Assembly: GCF_000240165.1 (NCBI RefSeq) | Contig: NC_017586.1 | Location: 4,216,001 to 4,280,000, forward strand | Length of the DNA: 64,000 nucleotides | Direction of reading: 5' to 3' | Source: Streptantibioticus cattleyicolor NRRL 8057 = DSM 46488 | Lineage (GTDB): Bacteria > Actinomycetota > Actinomycetes > Streptomycetales > Streptomycetaceae | Program-made: the position numbers and the translations under genes | Part shown: positions 54,823-63,791 of the stretch, in pieces | Numbering within the stretch: the stretch's first letter is position 1 | Layout of the letters: each line of letters opens with the position of its first letter | The notes under the pieces: model-generated | Databases searched by the model: none | What the model was told of the DNA's origin: nothing | What the model saw: the letters and a program-made list of their open reading frames with translations, nothing else

Positions 54823-55878
54823 TCAGTCGGTCGTGCTCCGCGGCGCGCGCCGGTAGTGGTAGTGGTGGTGGGGGCCGAAGCCCATCCGTTCGTAGAGCGC
54901 CCGCGCGCTGCCATTGTCCTCCTCGACCTGGAGGTAGGCGCCCCGGGCGCCCTCGGCCACCGCGCGCCGCGCCAGCGCCGCCATCACCGCGGTGGCCAGC
55001 CCCTGGCGGCGCAGCGCCGGGTCGACCTCCACGGCGGCGAACCCGGCCCACACCCCGTCCACCACGCACCGCCCGATGGCGGCCGGTGGCTCGCCCGGTT
55101 CGCCCGGCACGGTGGCGAACCACACCGACGGTCCGCCGCGCAGCACCGCGAGCGCGGTGCCGACGGCGGTGCCGGTGCGCCGGTAGCGGCGCAGCCAGGC
55201 GTCGTCCGGTTCCCGGGCGGTCACCACGCGTTCGGCGCCGGGGGCGTCGGCGACCGGGTCGAGCGGCGCGGTGAGCAGCAGCGTGGCCCCCTCACGCGTC
55301 CAGCCCCGGTCGTCCAGCGCCGCCGCCAGCCGTTCGTCACCGTCCGGCGAACCGGTGGCGACCTGCACGTAGGGGACGAGGCCGCGGGCGCCGTACCACC
55401 CGGTGACCCGCTCCAGCGCGGCGTCCAGCGGCAGCCCGGGATCGCCCAGCGGCAGAACGGAGTTGGCCCGCCGGGTGAAGCCGCGCGGCCCGGCGGGGTC
55501 GCCCGGCGCGGCGGGCACCACGGCGGCGCGCAGCGTCCAGCCGCCGAGCCGCTCGCTCTCCGGCGCCGGCCATCCCCGGGCGGCCACGGTCTGGAGTTCT
55601 CGGACCCCGGCGGCGGGCGCGGCCGGACCGCGGCGGACGGCCGGGGCGCCGGGCACGGCCTTCCCGGCGACCAGCGAGGATTCCGTGATGCGGACGACCT
55701 CGCCGGTCCGGCGTGTGATCATCAGCACACCGCCCGACCAGGATGTGAGAACGCCAACGGTGTCGCTGAACACCGGGCGCCCCTGGACGATCTCCGCTAC
55801 CCTCCGCACGGAAACACGTTTTCCCAAGTCAGCGGGGGTGATTCGGATGTCCAGGCGTCCTCCGCCGGCGAATTCCAC
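54823..55878 (-). CDS. GNAT-family N-acetyltransferase with N-terminal accessory domain
   Basis: A 351-residue protein. Residues ~5-80 form a small SH3-like beta domain (RLDIRITPADLGKRVSVRR, VFSDTVGVLTSWSGGVLMITRRTGEVVRI). Residues ~230-345 are a GNAT domain with the acetyl-CoA motif RRQGLATAVMAALARRA and the terminal LQVEEDNGSARALYERMGFG. GTG 55878 is chosen because the conserved domain follows at once; the open frame further upstream is poor. It faces fdxA across a ~140-bp gap with divergent promoters. The acceptor substrate is unknown. Confidence 0.85.
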   Translation of the reverse strand: MEFAGGGRLDIRITPADLGKRVSVRRVAEIVQGRPVFSDTVGVLTSWSGGVLMITRRTGEVVRITESSLVAGKAVPGAPAVRRGPAAPAAGVRELQTVAARGWPAPESERLGGWTLRAAVVPAAPGDPAGPRGFTRRANSVLPLGDPGLPLDAALERVTGWYGARGLVPYVQVATGSPDGDERLAAALDDRGWTREGATLLLTAPLDPVADAPGAERVVTAREPDDAWLRRYRRTGTAVGTALAVLRGGPSVWFATVPGEPGEPPAAIGRCVVDGVWAGFAAVEVDPALRRQGLATAVMAALARRAVAEGARGAYLQVEEDNGSARALYERMGFGPHHHYHYRRAPRSTTD

Positions 55879-56016
55879 AGTTCGGCCGCCCCTCTTGTTC
55901 GTCTGCTGCCCGGAACCGGAGATACTAGAGGCGGGCATCGACGACGCCGCGCTCCCGCGCGCCACGCGGCGGAGCCGCATACCGGTCCGCCGGCCCTATC
56001 AAGGAGGAACGACAGC

Positions 56017-56337
56017 GTGACCTACGTCATCGCGCAGCCTTGTGTCGACGTCAAGGACAAGGCATGCATCGAGGAGTGCCCCGTCGACTGCATCTACGAG
56101 GGCCAGCGGTCCTTGTACATCCACCCGGACGAGTGTGTCGACTGCGGGGCCTGTGAGCCGGTCTGCCCGGTCGAGGCGATCTTCTACGAGGACGACACCC
56201 CGGAGGAGTGGAAGGACTACTACAAGGCGAACGTCGAGTTCTTCGACGAGCTCGGCTCGCCCGGTGGTGCCTCGAAGCTGGGTCTGATCGAGCGCGACCA
56301 CCCGTTCATCGCGGCCCTGCCGCCGCAGAACGGCTGA
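56017..56337 (+). CDS. fdxA: Seven-iron ferredoxin FdxA
   Basis: A 106-residue 7Fe ferredoxin. Cys9, 17, 21 (and 25) in CVDVKDKACIEECPVDC and Cys40, 43, 46, 50 in CVDCGACEPVC bind the [3Fe-4S] and [4Fe-4S] clusters. The C-terminal EWKDYYKANVEFFDELGSPG extension is usual in mycobacterial/streptomycete FdxA. GTG 56017 has AAGGAGG upstream. It transfers electrons to cytochromes P450 or other redox enzymes. Its position next to dapC is a conserved actinobacterial linkage. Confidence 0.95.
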   Translation: MTYVIAQPCVDVKDKACIEECPVDCIYEGQRSLYIHPDECVDCGACEPVCPVEAIFYEDDTPEEWKDYYKANVEFFDELGSPGGASKLGLIERDHPFIAALPPQNG

Positions 56338-56404
56338 CGGCCGCGACGGCCGACGGCCGTGGAACGGTTGACATACGACCAGCCATAGCGATCACCGCGG
56401 CGGT

Positions 56405-56435
56405 CCCGTCCGGCGACGTCGACGTGCCGGACGGG
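56405..56435 (+). promoter_or_regulatory. Stem-loop in the fdxA-dapC gap
   Basis: CCCGTCCGGC (56405-56414) pairs perfectly with 56426-56435, with an 11-nt loop holding ACGTCGACGT. A TTGACA at 56368-56373 lies just upstream and could be the -35 of a dapC promoter. The hairpin may be an fdxA terminator or part of a dapC leader; there is no T-run. Confidence 0.45.
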
Positions 56436-56486
56436 GCCGCCGTCGGCGTTGCGCGACAGAAGTTGCACGAGAGAAAGCGAGCACCC

Positions 56487-57587
56487 GTGCCGCGCGTTTC
56501 CGACCGGCTCCCGGTCTTCCCGTGGGACCGCCTGGAGCCCTACAAGACCGCCGCCGCGGCGCACCCGGACGGGATCGTCGACCTGTCGGTCGGCACCCCG
56601 GTCGACCCGGTCCCCGAGGTGGTCCGGCAGGCGCTGGCCGCCGCCGCGGACAGCCCCGGTTACCCGCCGACCTACGGCACCCCCGAGCTGCGCGAGTCGA
56701 TCGCCGGCTGGCTGGCGCGCCGGCACGCGGTGGCCGCCGACCCGGCGCACGTGCTGCCGCTGGTCGGCTCCAAGGAGCTGGTGGGCTGGCTGCCGCTGCT
56801 GCTCGGCCTCGACGCCGGTGACCAGGTCGCCTACCCGCGGCTGGCCTACCCGACGTACGAGGTCGGGGCGCTGATGGCGCGCGCGGAGCCGGTGACCTAC
56901 GACGACCCCGTCACCGACCTGGACCCGGCGCGGGTCAAGCTGGTCTGGCTCAACACCCCGTCCAACCCGACCGGACGCACGCTCGGCGCGGACGAACTGC
57001 GCCGGATCGTCGGCTGGGCGCGGGAGCACGGGATCGTGGTGGTCTCCGACGAGTGCTACATCGAGCTGGGCTGGGAGACCGAGCCGGTCTCGGTGCTCCA
57101 CCCGGACGTGTGCGGCGGCGGCCACACCGGGCTGATCGCGGTCCACTCGCTCTCCAAGCGCTCCAACTGCGCCGGTTACCGGGGGGCGTTCCTCGCCGGT
57201 GACCCGGAGCTCGTCGGTGAGCTGCTGGGGGTGCGCAAGCACCTCGGGATGATCGTGCCGGCGCCGGTGCAGGCCGCGATGATCGCCGCCCTGGACGACC
57301 AGGCGCACGCCGACGAGCAGTACGCCCGCTACGCCCGGCGGCGCGCCGCGCTGCGCACCGCCTTCGAGGGCGCCGGGTTCCGGATCGAGCACAGCGAGGC
57401 CAGCCTCTACCTGTGGGCCACCCGCGACGAACCCTGCTGGGACACCGTGGGCGACCTGTCCAAGCGCGGCATCCTGGTCGCGCCGGGCGACTTCTACGGC
57501 CCCGAGGGCGGGCGCTTCGTGCGGATCGCGTTCACCGCGACCGACGAGCGGGTGGAGGCCGCGGTACGCCGCCTGGCCGGCGCGTGA
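56487..57587 (+). CDS. dapC: N-succinyldiaminopimelate aminotransferase DapC
   Basis: A 366-residue class-I PLP aminotransferase. The Schiff-base Lys lies in HSLSKRSNCAGYRGAF; PTYGTPELRESIAGW, LNTPSNPTGR and VSDECYIELGWE are the family blocks that bind PLP and substrate. RVSDRLPVFPWDRLEPYK is the DapC N-terminus after GTG 56487. It makes N-succinyl-LL-DAP in the lysine/peptidoglycan branch. dapE, the next enzyme of that route, lies 2 kb downstream, separated by two minus-strand genes. A strong hairpin follows. Confidence 0.92.
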   Translation: MPRVSDRLPVFPWDRLEPYKTAAAAHPDGIVDLSVGTPVDPVPEVVRQALAAAADSPGYPPTYGTPELRESIAGWLARRHAVAADPAHVLPLVGSKELVGWLPLLLGLDAGDQVAYPRLAYPTYEVGALMARAEPVTYDDPVTDLDPARVKLVWLNTPSNPTGRTLGADELRRIVGWAREHGIVVVSDECYIELGWETEPVSVLHPDVCGGGHTGLIAVHSLSKRSNCAGYRGAFLAGDPELVGELLGVRKHLGMIVPAPVQAAMIAALDDQAHADEQYARYARRRAALRTAFEGAGFRIEHSEASLYLWATRDEPCWDTVGDLSKRGILVAPGDFYGPEGGRFVRIAFTATDERVEAAVRRLAGA

Positions 57588-57605
57588 CGCCACCCGGCAA
57601 CCGGT

Positions 57606-57644
57606 GAGGGGGCCCGGAGAACGCGGTGTTCTCCGGGCCCCCTC
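57606..57644. terminator. Bidirectional terminator dapC / secreted protein
   Basis: A perfect 17-bp stem (57606-57622 and 57628-57644, arm GAGGGGGCCCGGAGAAC) with a 5-nt loop, 18 nt after dapC and 38 nt after the minus-strand secreted-protein stop. Confidence 0.9.
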
Positions 57645-57682
57645 ATCCGTCGCGGTGCCGGACCGGGTCAGGACGCGGCGGG

Positions 57683-58144
57683 TCAGCCGAGACCCAGGCC
57701 GTGCGTGGCGGAGCCGCCGGACAGGTGGCCGACGTTCTCGGCCAGGTTGCCGACCGGGAGCTGGTCGGCGGCGGGGAGGCCGTGGCCGAGCGAGCGGGTG
57801 CTCTTGCCGGCGGCGCTGCCCACCGAGTGGCCGGCGTCGCCGACGACCTTCTCGGCGGCGGGGATCGCGGTCTTCCCGGTGGCGCCGACGACCTTCTCCG
57901 CGGCGGGCAGACCGCTCTTGACCACGCTGCTGCCGGTCTGGCTCGCCAGGTCGGCGGTGCTGTGCGCGGCGCCGTCCACCGTGTGGGCGGCACCGGTGGC
58001 GGTGTCCGGGCTGGTCAGCCCGCCAAGGCCGGAGTGGGGCAGCTCGACGGCCGACGCCGAGGAGGCGCCCATGCCGACCACGGGGGCGGCAGCGGCGACC
58101 AGCAGGGCGGCCCGGGCGATCCGGCGCTTGAGGGGGAGGGACAT
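57683..58144 (-). CDS. Small secreted protein of unknown function
   Basis: A 153-residue protein with a clear Sec signal peptide (RRIARAALLVAAAAPVVGMGASSASA, cleavage near residue 32). The mature part is low in hydrophobicity, rich in Gly/Ala/His, and contains two copies of PAAEKVVG followed by A or D. AAGGAG lies 4 nt before ATG 58144. Upstream, 58270-58350 is very AT-rich for this genome, an obvious promoter region. It probably ends up in the wall or medium. The family is not recognised. Confidence 0.75.
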   Translation of the reverse strand: MSLPLKRRIARAALLVAAAAPVVGMGASSASAVELPHSGLGGLTSPDTATGAAHTVDGAAHSTADLASQTGSSVVKSGLPAAEKVVGATGKTAIPAAEKVVGDAGHSVGSAAGKSTRSLGHGLPAADQLPVGNLAENVGHLSGGSATHGLGLG

Positions 58145-58589
58145 GATGCTCCTTCTGCGGAGAGACAGAACGGGTGGTGCCCGGCGGGGCGGGACCGTTG
58201 GTGCCCCGCGGCTTTCCGGACGCGAGGTGTCCGGCGGGCGGACGTCGTGACTACCGCGTGACCCGCCGTAAAGTTGCGGTCGCAGAAGGTAAAGACTTTG
58301 CAATGCGTCGCATAATATCTTTTCGGGAGAATAGGGCATTAGGAACGCTTCGCAGCGGCCTGCCGAAACGTCACACCCCTTGCCTGCCAAGGCCGTCAGC
58401 GTCCTGCGGCCACCTCGGGGACGAGCGCCCCGCACCGCCCGGGAAGCCCCCGCCGACCACCCCCAGGGATGAACCCCCGCACTCCTGCCCGGACCGCTGC
58501 GCTTACCGCCCGCGACCGCCCACCGGCGCGTTGGGGCACCGCGGACCGGCGGCGAGCCGTCACGCGCTCGCCGCCGGCGCGGGCGGGGT
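58145..58589. other. Intergenic region with AT-rich island
   Basis: 445 bp between two minus-strand genes. 58255-58350 is markedly AT-rich; on the minus strand TATTAT at about 58310-58315 gives a possible -10 for the secreted-protein gene. GTAAAG occurs twice (near 58269 and 58289). The remainder, 58380-58589, is GC-rich with no gene, hairpin or repeat that I can support. Confidence 0.4.
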
Positions 58590-59552
58590 TCAGCCCGTCA
58601 CGGTGATCGCCACGTCCCCGTAGCGCGCGACGGAGACCGGGGCGGAGGTCCACCCCCGGCCCGAGTCGGCGGCCCGCCAGCGGCGCCCGCGGTAGTCCAC
58701 CTGGGCGATCCGCAGCTCCGGGGCGTGCGCCACCGCCCACTGGGCCAGCACCCAGCCGTGCGCCGCCGGGTCCTTGACGGCCGGGCCGGCCACGGCGTCC
58801 CCGGGCACCACCACCACGCGCCCGTCCCGTGCCCCGTCCCACGCCCCGGGCGGCGACCCGTCGGCCGGCACCGCCACCGGGCCGCCGCCGTCCGCCAGCA
58901 CCCCGGCGCCGAACTCCCGCGCCAGCCGCTGCCGTACCGCCGCCGCGTCGCCCCTGCGGGGCCGGGACAGCACCGTGCAGCTGAGCGCCGGCGCCCGCCC
59001 CGACAGCGCCGCCGCCAGCAGCGCGGCGTCCGCCTCGTGCCGGGCGTACGCCCGCGGATAACCGCTGCGCTGCACCCGCTGCGCGGCCACCGTCAACGGC
59101 AGCCGCGAGTAGCCGGGGATCCGCACCAGCTGGTCGAAGAACTCGTTGGCGGAGTACACCGGATCGGCGATCTGCTCGGCGGTACCCCAGCCCTGCGAGG
59201 GGCGTTGCTGGAACAGCCCGAGCGAATCGCGGTCGCCGCCGCCCATGTTGCGCAGCTTCGACTCCTGCATCGCGGTGGCCAGGGCTATGGTCAGCGCCCG
59301 TTCGGGAAGGTCGCGCGAGGCCGCGACCGCCCCGATCGTCGCCGCGTTGGCCGCCTGCTGCTGCCGCAGGTCCAGCCGCCCGCCGCCGCCGCGCACCGTG
59401 CACACCGTGGCCGGCCCGGCCGTCACCGCCCGGAACGTCACGTATCCGGCCACCGCCGCACACGCCAGCAACGCCGCGCCGTACCGCACCCGGCGCCGCC
59501 GCCGGGGCATGGAACAGGTGCCCGCACCGGGCCGCAGTGATCGCTGGGACAC
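58590..59552 (-). CDS. Exported lysozyme-like protein
   Basis: A 320-residue protein with an N-terminal membrane anchor (RYGAALLACAAVAGYVTFRA, about 23-42) and an external domain. ALTIALATAMQESKLRNMGGGDRDSLGLFQQRPSQGWG is the lysozyme/transglycosylase core, with Glu in QESKL as the likely catalytic acid; SANEFFDQLVRIPGY and QRSGYPRAYARHE follow. The C-terminal ~140 residues (about 180-320) form a second unknown domain. It likely trims or binds peptidoglycan. Databases sometimes label Streptomyces relatives as heavy-metal transporters, which the sequence does not support. Confidence 0.78.
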   Translation of the reverse strand: MSQRSLRPGAGTCSMPRRRRRVRYGAALLACAAVAGYVTFRAVTAGPATVCTVRGGGGRLDLRQQQAANAATIGAVAASRDLPERALTIALATAMQESKLRNMGGGDRDSLGLFQQRPSQGWGTAEQIADPVYSANEFFDQLVRIPGYSRLPLTVAAQRVQRSGYPRAYARHEADAALLAAALSGRAPALSCTVLSRPRRGDAAAVRQRLAREFGAGVLADGGGPVAVPADGSPPGAWDGARDGRVVVVPGDAVAGPAVKDPAAHGWVLAQWAVAHAPELRIAQVDYRGRRWRAADSGRGWTSAPVSVARYGDVAITVTG

Positions 59553-59680
59553 GCGTCACACGGTACTAGCCGCACCCGGCCGGCCACGGCGCGTGCCACC
59601 CCCGCGTCACCGGCACCGGCACCGTCACCGGCGGCGTTCGGCTCGGCGGGGCTCGCGGCGGCGCGGGTAAGGTCGCCCGC

Positions 59681-60748
59681 ATGAGCATCCCCGTACTCGA
59701 TCTCAGCCAGGACGCGGTGGGCGTGACCGCGCAGCTCGTCGACATCCCCTCGGTCAGCCGCGACGAGCAGGTGCTCGCGGACGCCGTGGAACAGGCGTTG
59801 CGCGCCCTGCCACACCTGACCGTGGAACGGGACGGGAACGCGGTGGTGGCCCGCACCGCGCTCGGGCGCGCCGAACGCGTGGTGCTCGCCGGCCACCTGG
59901 ACACCGTGCCGGTCGCCGGCAACCTGCCGTCCCGGCTGACCGACGGCGTGCTGCACGGCTGCGGCACCTCCGACATGAAGTCCGGGGTCGCCGTCCAGCT
60001 CCGGCTGGCCGCCACCGTGCCCGCCCCCAACCGCGACCTGACCTTCGTCTTCTACGACGCCGAGGAGATCGCCGCGGAGTTCAACGGGCTGAAGCGGCTC
60101 GCCGAACACCGTCCCGAATGGCTCGCCGGCGACTTCGCGGTGCTGCTGGAGCCCACCTCCGCCCAGGTCGAAGGGGGCTGCCAGGGCACCATGCGGGTAC
60201 GGGTGGAGACCACCGGCCGGCGCGCCCACTCCGCGCGCAGCTGGCTCGGCGAGAACGCCATCCACGCCGCCGCCCCCGTCCTCGCCCGGCTCGCCGCCTA
60301 CACCCCGCGCCAGGTCGAGATCGACGGGCTCACCTACCGCGAGGGGCTCAACGCGGTGCTGATCGAGGGCGGCCACGCGGGCAACGTCATCCCGGACGCC
60401 TGCGCGGTCACCGTCAACTACCGCTTCGCGCCGGACCGCGGCGAGCGGGAGGCGCTCGCCCACGTCCGGGAGGTCTTCGACGGCTTCACCGTGGTGCTCA
60501 CCGACTCCGCCCCCGGCGCGCTGCCCGGACTGAGCCACCCGGCCGCCGCCGCCTTCACCGCCGCGGTGGGCGGCGAACCCGCCGCCAAGGCCGGCTGGAC
60601 CGACGTGGCCCGCTTCGCCGCGCTCGGCATCCCGGCCGTCAACTACGGCCCCGGCGACCCGAAGCTGGCCCACACCCGCGAGGAGCACGTGCGCACCGCC
60701 GACGTCCTGGCCTGCGAGGAACGGCTGCGTCGCTGGCTCACCGGCTGA
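59681..60748 (+). CDS. dapE: Succinyl-diaminopimelate desuccinylase DapE
   Basis: A 355-residue M20 metallohydrolase. The metal ligands are visible in [38 protein letters not shown] and the C-terminal THTREEHV-like [23 protein letters not shown] is the dimer/lid domain. It cleaves N-succinyl-LL-DAP to LL-DAP, for wall cross-links and lysine. ATG 59681 is close to a GTAAGG site. It lies 64 nt before the LOG-family gene, in the same direction. Confidence 0.93.
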   Translation: MSIPVLDLSQDAVGVTAQLVDIPSVSRDEQVLADAVEQALRALPHLTVERDGNAVVARTALGRAERVVLAGHLDTVPVAGNLPSRLTDGVLHGCGTSDMKSGVAVQLRLAATVPAPNRDLTFVFYDAEEIAAEFNGLKRLAEHRPEWLAGDFAVLLEPTSAQVEGGCQGTMRVRVETTGRRAHSARSWLGENAIHAAAPVLARLAAYTPRQVEIDGLTYREGLNAVLIEGGHAGNVIPDACAVTVNYRFAPDRGEREALAHVREVFDGFTVVLTDSAPGALPGLSHPAAAAFTAAVGGEPAAKAGWTDVARFAALGIPAVNYGPGDPKLAHTREEHVRTADVLACEERLRRWLTG

Positions 60749-60812
60749 GCCGGGCGGGTACGTACGCTGCAAGAGTGCCCCGTGACCCACCCGGGGCGGA
60801 AGGGAGCGATCC

Positions 60813-61715
60813 GTGGGACACACCGACCCCGAGGAGCCGACCGGGCAGCACCCCGCCGATCACCCGCGGCGGCCATCACGCACCCGCGCGGAACCGGACG
60901 CGGAACCCAGGTGCAGCCCCGCGCAGGAGGCGTCGGCCGCCGCCAACGCCGCCGCCGAGGCCACCCCGGGCGCCACGCACCCAGCCGGCCGGGCCTGGCC
61001 GGAACGCCACCTCGGCCCGGTGGTGCGCCGCCGGGGCCAGGTGCTGGCCGGCACCACCGACCAGCGGCTGCTGGACACCAAGGGGCCCACGGACTGGCTG
61101 CACGAGGACCCGTGGCGGGTGATGCGGATCCAGTCGGAGTTCGTCGAGGGCTTCGGCGCCCTGTCCGAACTGGGCCCGGCCATCAGCGTGTTCGGCTCCG
61201 CCCGCACCCCGGCCGGCTCGCCCGAGTACGAGGCGGGGGTACGCATCGGCCGGGCGCTGGCCGAGGCCGGCTTCGCGGTGATCACCGGCGGCGGACCGGG
61301 CGCGATGGAGGCGGCCAACAAGGGCGCGGGCGAGGCCGGCGGGGTCTCGGTGGGGCTCGGCATCGAGCTCCCCTTCGAGCAGGGCCTCAACCCCTACGTC
61401 GACATCGGCATCAACTTCCGGTACTTCTTCGTCCGCAAGACGATGTTCGTCAAGTACGCGCAGGGGTTCGTGGTGCTGCCCGGCGGCTTCGGGACGATGG
61501 ACGAGCTCTTCGAGGCGCTGACGCTGGTGCAGACCAAGAAGGTCACTCGGTTCCCCATCGTCCTGTTCGGCGGCGACTACTGGCGCGGACTGGTGGACTG
61601 GGTGCGCACCGCCGTGGTCGGCCAGGGCAAGGCGTCCGCGGTCGACCTGGAGCTGTTCCACCTCACCGACGACGTGGACGAGGCGATCGCCCTGGTCACC
61701 AAGGAGACCTCCTGA
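60813..61715 (+). CDS. LOG-family protein (TIGR00730; putative nucleotide phosphoribohydrolase)
   Basis: A 300-residue Rossmann-fold protein. GGGPGAMEAANKGA and the signature PGGFGTMDELFEALT (PGGxGTxxE) are complete. Such proteins cleave ribose-5'-phosphate from nucleotides, including cytokinin precursors, although roles in bacteria are unsettled. The first ~65 residues are an Arg/Pro/Ala-rich extension not needed for the fold. GTG 60813 follows AAGGGAG. It lies next to dapE, as in mycobacteria. Confidence 0.9.
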   Translation: MGHTDPEEPTGQHPADHPRRPSRTRAEPDAEPRCSPAQEASAAANAAAEATPGATHPAGRAWPERHLGPVVRRRGQVLAGTTDQRLLDTKGPTDWLHEDPWRVMRIQSEFVEGFGALSELGPAISVFGSARTPAGSPEYEAGVRIGRALAEAGFAVITGGGPGAMEAANKGAGEAGGVSVGLGIELPFEQGLNPYVDIGINFRYFFVRKTMFVKYAQGFVVLPGGFGTMDELFEALTLVQTKKVTRFPIVLFGGDYWRGLVDWVRTAVVGQGKASAVDLELFHLTDDVDEAIALVTKETS

Positions 61716-61731
61716 CCGGGTGAGCGGTGGC

Positions 61732-62592
61732 TCAGGCCAGCCCCCTGCGGGCCACCGCGGGGGGCCGGTGGCCGGCGATGGAGGCCACCATGTCGAGCAC
61801 CTGCCGGGTCTCGGCGACCTCGTGCACCCGGTAGACCCGGGCCCCCAGCCACGCCGAGACCGCGGTGGTGGCCAGCGTGCCCAGCAGCCGCTCCTTGACC
61901 GGGCGGTCCAGCGTCTCGCCGACGAAGTCCTTGTTGGACAAGGACACCAGCACCGGCCAGCCGGTGCCCACCATCTCGCCGAGCCGCCGGGTCGCCTCCA
62001 GCGAGTGCCGGGTGTTCTTGCCGAAGTCGTGCCCCGGGTCGATCAGGATGGCGTCCCGCGGCACCCCCAGTTCGGCCGCCCGCTGCGCCAGGCCCAGCGT
62101 CACCCGCAGGATGTCGGCCATCACGTCCTCGTACCCCACCCGGTGCGGGCGGGTCCGCGGCTCGGCGCCGCCGGCGTGGGTGCACACCAGCCCCACCCGG
62201 TGCCGGGCGGCGACCTCGGCGAGGTGCGGATCGACCCCGCCCCAGGCGTCGTTGAGCAGGTCGGCGCCGACCGCGCAGACCGCCTCGCCGACCTCGTGGC
62301 GCCAGGTGTCCACGCTGATCACCACGTCCGGGTGGCGCTCGCGGACCTCGGCGACGAAGGGCACGATCCGGCGGATCTCCTCCTCGGTGGTGACCTCCTC
62401 GCCGGGTCCGGCCTTCACCCCGCCGATGTCGATGATGGCGGCCCCCTCGGCGACCGCCCGGTCGACCCGGGCCAGCGCCGCCTCGTCGGCGAAGGTGGCA
62501 CCTTGGTCGTAGAAGGAGTCCGGGGTACGGTTCACGATCGCCATGATCACCGGCTCGTGATCGCCGAATTCGCGCTTGCCCAGCCGCAGCAT
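61732..62592 (-). CDS. folP: Dihydropteroate synthase homologue, FolP2 type
   Basis: A 286-residue TIM barrel of the DHPS family. MAIVNRTPDSFYDQGATF, SVDTWRHEV, LLNDAWGG and IDPGHDFGKNTRHSLE are aligned family motifs. However, the pABA/pterin-binding GGESTRPG of true DHPS reads IDIGGVKAGPG. This altered loop is that of the FolP2 paralogue found beside dapE, LOG and tag in mycobacteria, and M. leprae FolP2 was reported to lack DHPS activity. It converges with the LOG gene. The real function is unresolved. Confidence 0.85.
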   Translation of the reverse strand: MLRLGKREFGDHEPVIMAIVNRTPDSFYDQGATFADEAALARVDRAVAEGAAIIDIGGVKAGPGEEVTTEEEIRRIVPFVAEVRERHPDVVISVDTWRHEVGEAVCAVGADLLNDAWGGVDPHLAEVAARHRVGLVCTHAGGAEPRTRPHRVGYEDVMADILRVTLGLAQRAAELGVPRDAILIDPGHDFGKNTRHSLEATRRLGEMVGTGWPVLVSLSNKDFVGETLDRPVKERLLGTLATTAVSAWLGARVYRVHEVAETRQVLDMVASIAGHRPPAVARRGLA

Positions 62593-62737
62593 GCTGTTTC
62601 CGTCCTCCTCGTGTCCTGTCGGCGACCTTAGCGTCTACGCCGCCGGGGCCCGGACACCGCGATCCCGCGCCGGGCGGGGCATGGCACGATCGTGACCGAC
62701 AGCAGCCCCACCACAGGTCCGGACCCGGGAGATCGTC

Positions 62738-63157
62738 TTGTTCTGGTTCATGCTCATCGCGCTGGTCGCGGTGGTCGCCGCGGTCGCCCTCGCGGTGCTC
62801 GGCGACGGCGGGACGCTGCCGGAGACCGAACCCGACCTGGCCGCGGGGGCGTTGCCGGCCGACCGGCCCACCGCCCGCGCCGACCTGGAGGAGCTGCGCC
62901 TGCCGGTGGCGCTGCGCGGCTACCGGATGACAGAGGTGGACGACGTGCTCGACCGGCTCGGCGCCGAACTGGCCGAACGGGACGCGCGCATCGCGGAGTT
63001 GGAGGCCGCGCTGGCCGGGGCGCACGACGCCGCGCTGGGCGGCCGGGCGCTCGGCGAGGGGCATCCGCCCGCCCCGGAACCCGGCGGTCCGCCGGGCGCG
63101 CCGGACGCGGGCGCCGGTGACCACCCGGCCGGCGGCGAGGAGGGGCGCCATGAGTGA
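62738..63157 (+). CDS. Small membrane protein with DivIVA-like motif
   Basis: A 139-residue protein: one N-terminal helix (FWFMLIALVAVVAAVALAVLG), then a cytoplasmic part with LRGYRMTEVDDVLDRLGAELAERDARIAELEAAL, a DivIVA-type membrane-curvature motif (GY...EVDDVLD) followed by a coiled coil, and a Pro/Gly-rich tail. TTG 62738 has GGGAG 6 nt upstream; ATG 62750 is the alternative. Related DivIVA-domain proteins lie beside tag in mycobacteria. It may take part in polar growth. Its end overlaps the tag start by 8 nt. Confidence 0.82.
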   Translation: MFWFMLIALVAVVAAVALAVLGDGGTLPETEPDLAAGALPADRPTARADLEELRLPVALRGYRMTEVDDVLDRLGAELAERDARIAELEAALAGAHDAALGGRALGEGHPPAPEPGGPPGAPDAGAGDHPAGGEEGRHE

Positions 63158-63791
63158 GCCGGTACGCCCGCCCCGCCCGGTCGCCCCGGTCACCGGCGCC
63201 GACGGCCTGGCCCGCTGCCCGTGGGGCATGGAGGGCGACGGGTACCAGGACTACCGCGACTACCACGACACCGAGTGGGGACGCCCGGTCCACGGCGACG
63301 ACGCGCTCTACGAGCGGGTCTGCCTGGAGGCGTTCCAGTCCGGGCTGTCGTGGCTGACGATCCTGCGCCGCCGGGAGGGGTTCCGGCGGGCCTTCGCCGG
63401 GTTCCGGATCGAGGCGGTCGCCGGCTTCACCGAGGCCGACCGGGAACGGCTGCTGGCCGACCCCGGCATCATCCGCAACCGCGCCAAGATCGACGCGGCC
63501 ATCGCCAACGCCCGGGCGGCGCTGGCGCTGGCCGAGTCGTACCAGGGCGGGCTGGACGCGCTGATCTGGTCCTACGCGCCCGACCCGGCGGGGCGGCCGG
63601 TGCCGGATACGCTCGCCGACGTGCCCGCGGTCACCCCCGAGTCCACCGCGCTCGCCAAGGACCTCAAGAAGCGCGGCTTCCGCTTCGTCGGCCCCACCAC
63701 CGCCTACGCGCTGATGCAGGCGTGCGGCCTGGTCGACGACCACCTCGCCGGGTGCCACGTCCGGCGGGCGGCGGCTCAGCGGCCGGTGTAG
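63150..63791 (+). CDS. tag: DNA-3-methyladenine glycosylase I
   Basis: A 213-residue base-excision repair enzyme. CPWGMEGDGYQDYRDYHDTEWGRPVHGDD and EAFQSGLSWLTILRRREGFRRAF are family hallmarks. Zinc-snap residues appear as the N-terminal CPW Cys, YHD His and the C-terminal DDHLAGCH His/Cys. It removes 3-methyladenine from alkylated DNA. ATG 63150 overlaps the DivIVA-like gene, so the two are coupled. Its last 16 nt overlap the convergent enoyl-CoA hydratase. Confidence 0.93.
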   Translation: MSEPVRPPRPVAPVTGADGLARCPWGMEGDGYQDYRDYHDTEWGRPVHGDDALYERVCLEAFQSGLSWLTILRRREGFRRAFAGFRIEAVAGFTEADRERLLADPGIIRNRAKIDAAIANARAALALAESYQGGLDALIWSYAPDPAGRPVPDTLADVPAVTPESTALAKDLKKRGFRFVGPTTAYALMQACGLVDDHLAGCHVRRAAAQRPV

